This document shows positions 33,892-42,864 of a stretch of 64,000 nucleotides of DNA, in pieces. The translations under genes were made by a program, and so were the position numbers. The stretch comes from CATQHS01 sp963422655. GTDB lineage: Bacteria > Actinomycetota > Acidimicrobiia > Acidimicrobiales > Aldehydirespiratoraceae. The notes below the pieces were generated by a model, which saw only the letters and a list, made by a program, of their open reading frames with translations, had not been told where the DNA came from and did not search any database. Position 1 is the first letter of the stretch; each line of letters starts with the position of its first letter. Location of the stretch: NCBI GenBank assembly GCA_963422655.1, contig OY730440.1, positions 1,612,001 through 1,676,000 of the forward strand, read 5' to 3'.

Positions 33892-34728
33892 CTATTGCTC
33901 GAACTGGTGCCGCCGCCAGGCCAGGGCCGCCTTGAGTCCTTCCCGGGCGGCCCGGTCCCGGAACTGTTGCCCCACTTCGGTGGTGGCCGCGTAGATCGGG
34001 GCCACCACGTCGAGCCCGGCCACCATGGCCGAACGAAATCCGGCTGCATCGGCACCCCGGTTGATGCCCAGCTTGGCCCCGGCCAGAGCTTCGGGTGCGA
34101 CCAGAGCCATGCGCTGGGCGTAGGCCATGGTGGCCTCCCGTAACTCGTCGGTGGGAACCACCCGGTTGACCATTCCCATCCGCAGAGCCGTCTCGGCGTC
34201 TATGAGGTCGCCGAGGTAGGTGAGTTCGCGGGCTCGTTTGTACCCGATGATCCATGGCATCACCAGGCCCGGGCCGGGGTCGGAGAAGCGGATCTCGGGT
34301 TCACCGAAGAGGGCGTTGTCGGCGGCGATGGTGATGTCGCAGAACATGGCGATCTCGCAGCCGCCACCCACGGCATGCCCCTGCACCGAGGCGATCACCG
34401 GTTTGGTCATGTACCAAGGCGTGAGCATGAACTCCAGGCCCTCGGTCAGCATGGCGTGCTTGGACAAGGCGTCGTCGCCGTAGGTGGCATGGCCAGCGCC
34501 GGCTGGCTCGCCTGAGATGTCGAACCCGACACAGAAGCTTCTGCCCTCCGATCGAAGCACCACCACGCTGGTGTCCCGGTCGCGGTCGGCTTCACGGAAT
34601 CGATCCCACCAGGCGTGCATCAGCCGGGGACTGATGGCGTTGAGTTTTTCGGGCCGGTTGACGGTGATGATGCCGACCTTGCCGTCGGTTTCGTAGGAGA
34701 CGAGATCTGAGCCCGGGTCTTCGGTCAT
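33892..34728 (-). CDS. Enoyl-CoA hydratase/isomerase (crotonase) family protein
   Basis: A 278-residue crotonase. KVGIITVNRPEKLNAIS at the start, the oxyanion-hole segments SFCVGFDISG and QGHAVGGGCEIAMFCD, and NALFGEPEIRFSDPG are present. It should hydrate, isomerise or hydrolyse an acyl-CoA. ATG 34728 is chosen because GGAGGTAACG immediately precedes it; that ribosome site overlaps the end of the acyl-CoA synthetase gene upstream, so the two are coupled: CoA activation followed by hydration. Length and motifs are normal. Confidence 0.92.
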   Translation of the reverse strand: MTEDPGSDLVSYETDGKVGIITVNRPEKLNAISPRLMHAWWDRFREADRDRDTSVVVLRSEGRSFCVGFDISGEPAGAGHATYGDDALSKHAMLTEGLEFMLTPWYMTKPVIASVQGHAVGGGCEIAMFCDITIAADNALFGEPEIRFSDPGPGLVMPWIIGYKRARELTYLGDLIDAETALRMGMVNRVVPTDELREATMAYAQRMALVAPEALAGAKLGINRGADAAGFRSAMVAGLDVVAPIYAATTEVGQQFRDRAAREGLKAALAWRRHQFEQ

Positions 34729-34730
34729 CG

Positions 34731-36904
34731 TTACCTCCACTGTGGTGCCAGTGCGTGGACGTGGAACCGGTGCGATTCGGGTTCGGGGTTCTTCGGGGGC
34801 ACTATCAGTGCATCGACCACGACGTAACCCTGCCCTTCGGGTCTGACCAGGATGGGGTTGAGGTCGATCTCGGCCAAGTGATCACTCTCGGCCCAGGCCA
34901 GTCCGGCCAGAGCCTCGATGCATCCGATCAAGCCGGCGATATCGGCTCGGGGCCTTCCCCTGAAACCTTCGAGGAGGGTCACAGCGCGGGTCTCGTCGAT
35001 CATGGCCGCGGCGTCGCCGGTTCGCAATGGCAGCGCTCGCAGGGCCACGTCGTCGAGCAGTTCGACGGCTACACCGCCCAGCCCGAAGGAGATGTTGGGC
35101 CCGAAGGTCTCGTCGGTGCTGACCCCGGCGAAGACTTCGATGCCCTCGGGGATCATCTCCTGCACGATGACGGCGGGGCCGGCCCCGGCGCTGAAGCTTG
35201 CGTCGATGCGGTTCATTCGTTCGTTGAGCCGCGACCAGGCCCGTTCCAGTTCATCGGTGTTGGTGATGCCGGTGATCACCAACCCGACATCACCGCGGTG
35301 GGCGATGGTGTCTGCGACCGCTTTGAGCACCAGCGGGAATCCGATCTCTCCGCGGCGGCGGCCAGCTCGGCTGGGCTGGTCACCAGCCGTTCGGCCGCAA
35401 CGGTGATCCCGTATCCGGCCAGGACCTGTTTGGCGTCGTGCTCGTTGATGGTGGGGCGAGGTCCGGCTTCGAGCAACTCCGGGATCAGATTCCGGGTCGG
35501 GGTCGCGGTCAGGAGGGGCGCGGGCCGCCACTGGGTGAATCGGGCTACCCGGGCAATGGCCTCCAGCCCTTGGCGGAGGCCGCCGACGGTGGCCACTCCG
35601 GCTCGGGCCAAGGCATTCACCTGATGGCGATGCATGATCCCGGGCCGGGTGTTGAGCTGGAAGTGGGGCTTGGCGCTGGCTGTGGCCGCGGCGGCCAGCA
35701 GTCGGGTGAAGCCGAGCACGTCGCCGGTTCCACCCATGGGTTGGCCGTCGAAGGCGTCGTTGGGGAAGACCACCGCGTCGCTGTCTCGGCTGGCTCCCAG
35801 CACCTCCAGAACGTGGGGGAAGTTGCGCATGAAGTGGCCGCCGCCCCAGGCGTCGAGGGGGTTGCCGTCGCCGGCCACCGGGCCCAGGACTGCTTCGATG
35901 GCAGCCCGGTCAGCAGCCGACAGCGGCGGCAACTCCACTCCGGCAACCGGGGCCGAATCCAAGAGCAACTCGACCAGGCCCCCCGAGGCGGCGACCACCG
36001 AGACCCGGTTGCCGGTGGGCCAGCGATCGCCCTGACACACCGCCAGCACCTCGGTCAACTCGTCGAGCCCGTTCACCTCGATGGCTCCATGAGCCCGCAG
36101 TACCTCCGACATCACCCGCGCCTCGGTGGCCAGGCCACCGGTGTGGCTGGTGATGGCACGTCGGGTCCGTTCGTTGCGACCCACCTTCAACGCCACCACC
36201 GGTTTGCCGGCGGCGGCGGCCCGGTCCAGAGCGGCCACGTAGTGCTCGGGGTCGTCGATGGTCTCGGTGAAGGTGGCAATCACCCTGGTGGCGGGGTCGT
36301 CGACGAGATAGTCGATGTAATCGGCAGTGTTCACGGTGGCCTCGTTGCCCGACGACACGATCACCGAGAAACCGAACCGGCGGGTGTCGCTCATCATGCC
36401 GATGCAGATCGAACCGCTCTGGGCCACCAAGCCGACGTTGCCACCGAGCTGGCCCGGATCGTGGATGAGCTGGGCGTAGGCACCGGATCGTCGAGCCGGA
36501 TTCAGCACGCCCATACAGTTGGGGCCGCACAGCGCGATGGAGGCTTCCCGGCTGATGCCGTCCATTTCGGTTTGGAGTTGCCGGCCTCGGGGGCTGGCTT
36601 CGGCGAAACCGCCGTCGAAGACGACGGCGGCGGCGGCGGCCACTTCGGGTAGTTGTCGGTAACTCTCCAGCACCCGACCGGCGCCCACGCAGAAGGCGAC
36701 CACATCGGGCTCGATGTCGATGTCACCGATGCTGGGACGGCATCGGAGGCCCAGAACTGTCTCGTACTTGGGGTTGACGGGCACAATGGTGCCGCTGTAC
36801 CCCATGAGCTGGAGGTTCTCGATCACCGACCTACCGATGGAGGGGCGCGGCGAAGCGCCGATGACCACTATCGACGAAGGATTGATCAGTGCTTCGAGGT
36901 CCAC
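34731..36904 (-). CDS. NDP-forming acyl-CoA synthetase (CoA-binding + ligase + ATP-grasp), frameshifted near 35350
   Basis: Two adjacent frames together encode one protein of about 724 residues. The first (36904 to about 35350) has the CoA-binding Rossmann domain (SSIVVIGASPRPSIGRSV), the Succ_CoA_lig core (LCGPNCMGVLNP, GLVAQSGSI), the catalytic His region (ITSHTGGLA) and the start of ATP-grasp. The second (to 34731) supplies the rest: EIGFPLVLKAVADTIAHRGD, VIVQEMIPEGIE and the final ALAGLAWAESDHLAEIDLNPI blocks. One missing G in GCGGAG-AGATCGG (35346-35352) explains the break. It makes acyl-CoA from an acid with ATP; the enoyl-CoA hydratase follows directly. Confidence 0.85.
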
Positions 36905-36974
36905 CGGACCGCGACCCTAACGGGCTGGGCTCCACCCGACCGGTAGGCACCCCGCCGAGAGCCCTCGGGTCGTT

Positions 36975-36980
36975 TACGAT
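36975..36980 (+). promoter_or_regulatory. Probable -10 element (TACGAT) of a leaderless promoter for the second hydroxylase operon
   Basis: TACGAT ends 8 nt before the ATG at 36989, which has no Shine-Dalgarno site; this is the expected spacing for a leaderless actinobacterial transcript. Confidence 0.45.
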
Positions 36981-36988
36981 CCCTGGGA

Positions 36989-37480
36989 ATGGGTGTCAGC
37001 TCGACCTCCGAATTCGTTGCCGGTCTTGTCGTCGCCGGTCTTGTCGTCAATGGTGAGCCGGTTCGGGTCGAGGTCACTCCTACTACCCGCTTGGTGGACG
37101 TGCTGCGCGATCAGCTCGACCTCACCGGCACCAAGGATGCCTGCGGTCGGGGCGATTGCGGGTCGTGCACGGTGCTGGTGGGCGACCGGGCCGTGCTGGC
37201 CTGCCTGACCCTGGCCGCCCGGGTGATCGAACCGGTCCGCACCATCGAGGGGATCGCCCCAGAGGCCACGGCCCTGCGCCGAGCCTTGGCCGATCGAGGT
37301 GGGCTCCAGTGCGGGTACTGCACACCGGGCTTGGTAGTGCGGTGCTACGAGCTCGGCGCTGCCGACACTGCCGACGTGACAGACGAGACGGCGATCCGAG
37401 CCGGGCTGGCGGGCAACTTCTGTCGCTGCACGGGCTACGGCGGCCCGGTGCTGTCCCTGCTCGAAACCATGGGCCGGTAG
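36989..37480 (+). CDS. Molybdenum hydroxylase [2Fe-2S] subunit, second enzyme (CoxS/PaoA-like)
   Basis: A 163-residue small subunit. Cluster ligands are CGRGDCGSC plus the Cys in VLACL, then QCGYC and CRC. ATG 36989 lies 8 nt after a TACGAT box and lacks a ribosome site. The N-terminus has a perfect 15-bp tandem duplication (37019-37033 and 37034-37048) giving VAGLV twice. The fused molybdenum/FAD gene follows after 14 bp. The divergent acyl-CoA synthetase starts only 84 bp away. Confidence 0.93.
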   Translation: MGVSSTSEFVAGLVVAGLVVNGEPVRVEVTPTTRLVDVLRDQLDLTGTKDACGRGDCGSCTVLVGDRAVLACLTLAARVIEPVRTIEGIAPEATALRRALADRGGLQCGYCTPGLVVRCYELGAADTADVTDETAIRAGLAGNFCRCTGYGGPVLSLLETMGR

Positions 37481-37494
37481 CGCGGCTGTCGGCT

Positions 37495-40400
37495 ATGGCC
37501 ATAGGTCATCGGGTGCGTCCCGACTCGTGGGAGGCCCGAACCTCGGGGGCGGCGAAGTACACCACCGACATCCGCCGCCCTGGCATGCTGGTGGCCCGGA
37601 TCCTGCGCAGCCCTCATCCCCATGCCGAGATCCGGGCCATCGACGCCTCCAAGGCTCGGGCCATCGATGGCGTGGCCGCGGTAATCACTGCTGTCGACCT
37701 GCCGAAGGTCGCCTACATGCACTTGGGCGGTGCGTTCAGCGACCGTACCGTCCTGGCCCGGGACCGGGTCCGTTTCATCGGTGAGGAAGTGGCTGCCGTA
37801 GCCGCCGAGACAATCGAGACAGCCAACCAAGCCGTCGGGCTCATCGATGTCACCTACGCGGCACTACCGGCTGCGCTCACCCCGCAACAGGCCAGCCCGC
37901 CCGGCACCCCCTCGATCCATGATCATGCTGTCGGCAACGTGGCCTTGGAAGTGAACCGCAGCTACGGCGACCCGGACCAGGCTCGGTCCCGGGCCGACAT
38001 CGTAGTCACCGGCACGTACCACTACCGGCCCGCCACCCACCTGTGCATGGAACCGCATTCCGTGGTGGCCGACTGGGACCCGGCCGCCGAGCGGATGAAC
38101 CTGTGGGTCTCCACCCAGGCCCCGTACTTCGTGCGCAAGGAGGTGGCTCGCCTGCTGGAGCTGGAAATGGACCAGGTCCACACCCACCAGGTAGCGGTGG
38201 GGGGAGGCTTCGGAGCCAAAGCCAAGGCCGGAACCCACGAAGCCATCGCGGCTGCGCTCTCGATGCAGTGCGGGCGCCCGGTTCGGCTGGTCCTGGACCG
38301 GGCCGAGGAGTTCGCTACCACCGCCTCCCGACACCCCTTCGACATCGATTTGAGCACCGGGGCGCGAGCCGACGGAACCCTCACTCACCGTGACTGCTCG
38401 GTGGTGGTCGACAACGGCGCCTACAACCACGCCGGACCGTCGGTGGCTGTCTTCGCCACCATGGTGGCTGCCAACCTGTACCGGCTGGAGGGCTGCCGGA
38501 CCCGAGCTCGGCTGGTGTACACCAACAAGCAGCCCGGCGCCTCGTTCCGGGGCTACGGCAACCCCCAGATGACCTTCGCCATGGAGTCACAGCTCGACGA
38601 GCTGGCTGGCAAGCTCGGCATGGACCGGATCGACATCCGCATCCGCAACGCCAACCGGGCCGGCGACGAGACCCTGACCGGCTGGCGGCTCAGCTCGGCG
38701 GGCTTGGTGCAGTGCCTGGAACGGGCTCGGGCCGAGATCGGCTGGGATGCCAAGCAGCATCTGGCCGGCACGGGCCGGGGGGTGGGGGTGGCCGCCGCCA
38801 TACACGTGTCGGGGGCCAACGCCTTCGAGCACTCCGAGCACTCGGCTGCCGCTGTGGACATCCACCCCGACGGCACCGTCCATATCCACTTCGCGGGGGC
38901 CGACGCCGGAACCGGTCAGGCCACGTTGCTGCGCCAGATCGCAGCCACCGAGTTGGGCGTAGCTTTCGACGACACCGCCGTGACCATGATGAACAGCGAC
39001 GGAACCCCGATGGATCTGGGGGCTTGGTCGTCGCGAGGCACGGTCTGGAGCGGACACTGCATGGCCGACACCGCCGGTCGGGCGGCCCGGATCTTGAGAG
39101 AGACGGCCGCGGCCAAGTTCGGCGTGGCCGCATCACGAGTGGAGCTGGTCGGCGGCCAGGCTCGTTGCGACGGCGAGAAAATCGACATCGGCGACTTGGT
39201 CGCTCTGGCCGACGAATCGGGCCGGGGCCGACTCCATGTGGAAGGTGGTTATCTCACCGGCGTCGACAAGATGGACAAGGACACCGGCATGGGTCACTTC
39301 TCTCCGGCCTATGCCTTCTGTGTCCAAGCCGTAGAGGTCGACGTCGACCGCGACACCAACCAGGTCCGGGTGGTGGACGTTGTGTCGGTACATGATTCCG
39401 GCACGATCCTCAACCCGGCCGGAGCCGAGGGCCAAGTGGCAGGAGCAGTGGTGATGGGCTTGGGAGCAGCTCTGGGCGAGGAGCTGACCCACGAGGAGGG
39501 GCGCCTGATCAACCCCAGCTTTCTGGAGTACGCGGCGCCCCGGGCCGGTGACGTGCCCACCGTCCGGTCCCTTTTTCTCGACGGCGCCGACCGGGCCGGC
39601 CCCTACGGGGCCAAGGGTCTGGGCGAGATCGGCCTGGTGCCGACCCCGGCCGCGGTGGCCAACGCAGTAGCCCACGCCACCGGCATCCGGGTGCGGGACC
39701 TGCCCATCACCCCCGACAAGCTCCGGGGGTGGGGCCGGCCCCCGGTGAGCCCCCGCTCGGTATGGCTGCGACCGTCCCGGTGGTGGACGGCTACCATCCG
39801 TTGGCTCTACCCCCGGGGGCTGCACCGGGTTCTGCACCGCATGAGCGACAGGCGGACCGGCCGACCTTCTGAGATATCGGGGTCGGCGCCAGTGGCCGGC
39901 TTGGACCGGCCCGAGACCGTCGATGAGGCTGTAACGGCCTACCACGCCGGCGCCGCCTACCTGGCCGGGGGCACCGATCTGCTGGTGGCCCGCGATCAAG
40001 GACTCGCCTCGCCTGTGCGCCTGATCGACCTGAGCACGGTGCGGTCGCTGCGGGATCTGTGCGATACCAGCGCCGGGGGACTGCACATCGGGGCTGCGGT
40101 CACTTTGGCCGACCTGCGTCGCCGCCTGTCGGGACCGGGCCCCGAACCAGATCGGCCGGACCGGACCGCAGGCCAGGCCGGCGACCGCAGTGGTGACCCG
40201 GCCGGTCCCCAGCCCGGCGATCGGATGCTGGTGGAACTGCTGGACGGGCTGGCCACCCCCCAGATTCGGGAGATGGCCACCGTCGGCGGCAACCTGTTGC
40301 AGCAGAAACGGTGTTCCTTTTACCGCAACGGGTTCAACTGTTACAAGCGAGGGGGCTGGACCTGTCCCTGCTACGCGGTGCTGGGCGAGCACCGCTTCCA

Positions 40401-40956
40401 CCACGCCGTTCTCGGCGGTCATCGCTGCCAGGCGGTGACACCGTCGGATCTGGCCACCGGACTGCTGGTCCTGGACGCCACGGTGCAGTTGTCGAGACCT
40501 CGGTCACAGCCGCGGCAGGTACCGGTCGGTGCCCTGTACCGGGGACCGGGCGAAACGGTGTTGGCCTCCGGTGAGCTGCTGACGGCGGTGACGGTTCCGG
40601 CCGAGGCCCGAAGGAGGTTGGCTGCCTTCGAAAAGCTCACCCGGTACGAAGGCGACTTCGCGATCTGTTCGGCGGCGGTGGCCTTGGAGCTCGACGAGAC
40701 CGGCGCGATCGGTGACGTCCGGGTGGCGTTGGGGTCGATCGCGCCCGAGCCTTACCGAGCCACCCGGACCGAGGACCGGCTCCGAGGATGTCGGCTCGGA
40801 GATGGCGCCGGGCTGGAGCGGGCCGCGTCGGCCTGGGCCCGCGACGCCCATCCCCTGGCTGCCAACGGGTGGAAGGTGGACGCGGCCTGCGGGCTGATAC
40901 TCGAAGCCCTCCATCGGGCCGGCGCTCGGGCCGTCGGCACCGACGTTCGTTCGTAG
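37495..40956 (+). CDS. Fused molybdenum hydroxylase: molybdopterin subunit plus FAD subunit in one chain
   Basis: A 1153-residue fusion. Residues 1 to about 750 are the molybdenum subunit: GGGFGAK at 236-242, GASFRGYGNPQ, GADAGTGQAT and the catalytic Glu near 711 in YGAKGLGE. After a basic linker (WLYPRGLHRVLHRM), residues from about 800 are the FAD subunit, with LAGGTDLLV, ATVGGNLLQQ and a Cys-rich loop at about 939-980 (KRCSFYRNGFNC, GGWTCPCYAV, GGHRCQA) like the [4Fe-4S] loop of PaoB-type subunits. Domain order Mo-FAD, with the iron-sulfur subunit separate, differs from animal xanthine dehydrogenase (FeS-FAD-Mo). The substrate is unknown. Confidence 0.9.
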   Translation: MAIGHRVRPDSWEARTSGAAKYTTDIRRPGMLVARILRSPHPHAEIRAIDASKARAIDGVAAVITAVDLPKVAYMHLGGAFSDRTVLARDRVRFIGEEVAAVAAETIETANQAVGLIDVTYAALPAALTPQQASPPGTPSIHDHAVGNVALEVNRSYGDPDQARSRADIVVTGTYHYRPATHLCMEPHSVVADWDPAAERMNLWVSTQAPYFVRKEVARLLELEMDQVHTHQVAVGGGFGAKAKAGTHEAIAAALSMQCGRPVRLVLDRAEEFATTASRHPFDIDLSTGARADGTLTHRDCSVVVDNGAYNHAGPSVAVFATMVAANLYRLEGCRTRARLVYTNKQPGASFRGYGNPQMTFAMESQLDELAGKLGMDRIDIRIRNANRAGDETLTGWRLSSAGLVQCLERARAEIGWDAKQHLAGTGRGVGVAAAIHVSGANAFEHSEHSAAAVDIHPDGTVHIHFAGADAGTGQATLLRQIAATELGVAFDDTAVTMMNSDGTPMDLGAWSSRGTVWSGHCMADTAGRAARILRETAAAKFGVAASRVELVGGQARCDGEKIDIGDLVALADESGRGRLHVEGGYLTGVDKMDKDTGMGHFSPAYAFCVQAVEVDVDRDTNQVRVVDVVSVHDSGTILNPAGAEGQVAGAVVMGLGAALGEELTHEEGRLINPSFLEYAAPRAGDVPTVRSLFLDGADRAGPYGAKGLGEIGLVPTPAAVANAVAHATGIRVRDLPITPDKLRGWGRPPVSPRSVWLRPSRWWTATIRWLYPRGLHRVLHRMSDRRTGRPSEISGSAPVAGLDRPETVDEAVTAYHAGAAYLAGGTDLLVARDQGLASPVRLIDLSTVRSLRDLCDTSAGGLHIGAAVTLADLRRRLSGPGPEPDRPDRTAGQAGDRSGDPAGPQPGDRMLVELLDGLATPQIREMATVGGNLLQQKRCSFYRNGFNCYKRGGWTCPCYAVLGEHRFHHAVLGGHRCQAVTPSDLATGLLVLDATVQLSRPRSQPRQVPVGALYRGPGETVLASGELLTAVTVPAEARRRLAAFEKLTRYEGDFAICSAAVALELDETGAIGDVRVALGSIAPEPYRATRTEDRLRGCRLGDGAGLERAASAWARDAHPLAANGWKVDAACGLILEALHRAGARAVGTDVRS

Positions 40957-40987
40957 CCGGCGTTCGTTCTAGTTCGTTCGTAGCCGG
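40945..40987. repeat. 16-bp direct repeat across the stop codon of the fused hydroxylase
   Basis: GTTCGTTCGTAGCCGG occurs at 40945-40960 and again at 40972-40987. The first copy contains the stop codon. It looks like a local duplication in the 57-bp spacer between convergent genes; no function is evident. Confidence 0.7.
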
Positions 40988-41013
40988 GCTCGGGCCCTGC
41001 TCCTCGGACCAGC

Positions 41014-42738
41014 TCAGACCAGCACCGTTTCGGTGTCACGACCCGAGCGCAGCACCACACCGGGCTGCTGGTCGTTGGCCTCCCCCGCCACGATGGTGGT
41101 CACGCCGTTGACCAGCACTCGTTCGATGCCGGTGGCTTGTGACCAAAGCCGCTTGCTGTCGCCGGGCAGGTCGAAGACGAGCTCGGGTTGGGTGGCACCG
41201 ATCCGCTCGGGGTCGAAGATCACGATGTCGGCGAAACAGCCCGGCGCGATCCGGCCCCGGTCCCGGATCCCGAACAGGCGGGCCGGCACGTCGGTGAGGT
41301 GGCGGATGGCGTTCTCCATCGTGGTGAGCTGCCGCCCCCGCAGGCAGTCGTCGATCCAAGCCGTGGTGTAGGAGGCGCCGGCCATACGATCCAGATGAGC
41401 GCCGGCGTCGCTGCCCCCGATGATCACGTGCTCGTGCTCCCACACCTCGGCCCGCATCCGCCAGCTCTCCGGGTCGTCGTCGGTGGGGGCGGGCCACAGC
41501 ACGGTGCGCAGATGGTCGGCCATGCAGATATCGACCAGGCAGAAGAAATCGCGCTGGCCCCGAGCCCGGGCGATGTCGCCAACCCGCTGGCCCTTCAAGC
41601 CTTCGTTCTCGGCCGAGTAGGTGTCGCCGATCCGGTAGTCGGCCCAACCGGTGAGCCGGGAGAAGACGCCAGCTTGCGGGCTGGCGGCCTGGTTCTCGAG
41701 CTCGATCAGGGTTTCGGGGTCCTGTAGCCGGGTCATGCGCTCAGCCAAGGGCAGGCCTAACACATCACCCCAACCCGGCAGCATGTTCAGCGCGCAGTAG
41801 CTGCCCAGGCTCATGTTCATCCCCACCAGTACGGGCATGGTCAGCGCCACCACCCGGGCCCCGGCCCTCGCCGCCTGATCGCAGGCGTCGAGCTGGTTGC
41901 GATAGTCGTCGGGGCGGGCCGAGTCGACGGTGAGGACGTTCCAGTTGAGTGGGCGCCGGCCCGCCCGCGACATCTCGGTCATGAGGGTGATCTCGTCGTC
42001 ACGGAAGCCGCTCATGCAGCCGTCGGCCACCCATTCCAGGGTGGTGCCCTCATGGGTCGCGGTCTGCCGACACAGCTCCAGCACCTCGGTTTCGGAGGCC
42101 CAGCGGCTCGGCACCGGTTGGCCGTCACCGTCGTTGTGGGTGTAGCTGCGACCGGTGGAGAACCCGAGACCACCAGCGTTGAGCGATTCGGCCAGCAGCG
42201 CCCGCATGGCTCCGATCTCGGCGGGGGTGGCTTCGTGACCGACGGCTCGGTCCCCCATGACGCAGCGCCGCAGCGCGCAGTGGCCGACCAGAAAGCCGAC
42301 GTTGACGGACGGGCGCCGGGCTGCCACCGCGTCGAGGTAGTCGCCGAAGCTCGACCAGTTCCACGGCACCCCGGTTTCGAGGGCTTCTAGGGCCATGCCC
42401 TCCACCTTCACCATCATCTTCTTCAGGTATTCGCCATCGGATGAGTCGCCCAGGGGAGCCAGGGTGAAACCGCAGTTGCCTCCGATCAGCGACGTCACTC
42501 CGAACAGGTTGGAGGGCGTGGCCCGAGGGTCCCAGAAGAGCTGAGCGTCGTAATGGGTGTGGGGATCGATGAACCCGGGGCAGGCGACGAGCCCGGAGGC
42601 GTCGATGGTGTGGGTGGCGGCGCCGGTGACGGTGCCGACTTCGACGATGCGATCACCGTCGATACCGATGTCGGTTTGCTGGCCTGGCACCCCGGTGCCG
42701 TCGATGACAGTCGCGCCCTTGATCACCGTGTCTGACAT
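41014..42738 (-). CDS. N-acyl-D-amino-acid deacylase-like amidohydrolase
   Basis: A 574-residue amidohydrolase of the D-aminoacylase group. The N-terminal sandwich (VIKGATVIDGTGVPGQQTDI) precedes the metal motif FIDPHTHYDAQ, the NCGFTLAPL segment, the barrel metal site around VGHCALRR, and the catalytic IIGGSDAGAHLD Asp. It would cleave N-acyl or related amide bonds. It is larger than D-hydantoinase and lacks that family's carboxylysine context. ATG 42738 lies in a 126-bp divergent gap with a 25-bp dyad. Substrate assignment within the family is uncertain. Confidence 0.87.
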   Translation of the reverse strand: MSDTVIKGATVIDGTGVPGQQTDIGIDGDRIVEVGTVTGAATHTIDASGLVACPGFIDPHTHYDAQLFWDPRATPSNLFGVTSLIGGNCGFTLAPLGDSSDGEYLKKMMVKVEGMALEALETGVPWNWSSFGDYLDAVAARRPSVNVGFLVGHCALRRCVMGDRAVGHEATPAEIGAMRALLAESLNAGGLGFSTGRSYTHNDGDGQPVPSRWASETEVLELCRQTATHEGTTLEWVADGCMSGFRDDEITLMTEMSRAGRRPLNWNVLTVDSARPDDYRNQLDACDQAARAGARVVALTMPVLVGMNMSLGSYCALNMLPGWGDVLGLPLAERMTRLQDPETLIELENQAASPQAGVFSRLTGWADYRIGDTYSAENEGLKGQRVGDIARARGQRDFFCLVDICMADHLRTVLWPAPTDDDPESWRMRAEVWEHEHVIIGGSDAGAHLDRMAGASYTTAWIDDCLRGRQLTTMENAIRHLTDVPARLFGIRDRGRIAPGCFADIVIFDPERIGATQPELVFDLPGDSKRLWSQATGIERVLVNGVTTIVAGEANDQQPGVVLRSGRDTETVLV

Positions 42739-42768
42739 CGGTCCTCCGGTGGTCAGATGGGCTATTGG

Positions 42769-42793
42769 TCGAGCTCAGGATAGGTGAGCTCGA
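42769..42793. promoter_or_regulatory. 25-bp dyad (9-bp arms), operator-like, with extra GAGCTC boxes
   Basis: TCGAGCTCA (42769-42777) and TGAGCTCGA (42785-42793) are perfect inverted repeats with a 7-bp spacer. A third GAGCTC lies at 42813-42818, and GAGCAATGCTC is at 42801-42811. All are in the divergent region between the deacylase-like gene and the ATPase gene, where a dimeric regulator would bind. No regulator gene is adjacent. Confidence 0.5.
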
Positions 42794-42864
42794 AACCGCC
42801 GAGCAATGCTCAGAGCTCACGACTGCCGGGTAGGATCGCAGCGCCGCGTTCTCGGGAGATCGCC

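Noticed and set aside
39133..40422. Minus-strand open frame opposite the fused molybdenum hydroxylase
   Set aside because: The plus-strand protein has complete motifs across this span; the antisense text has none.
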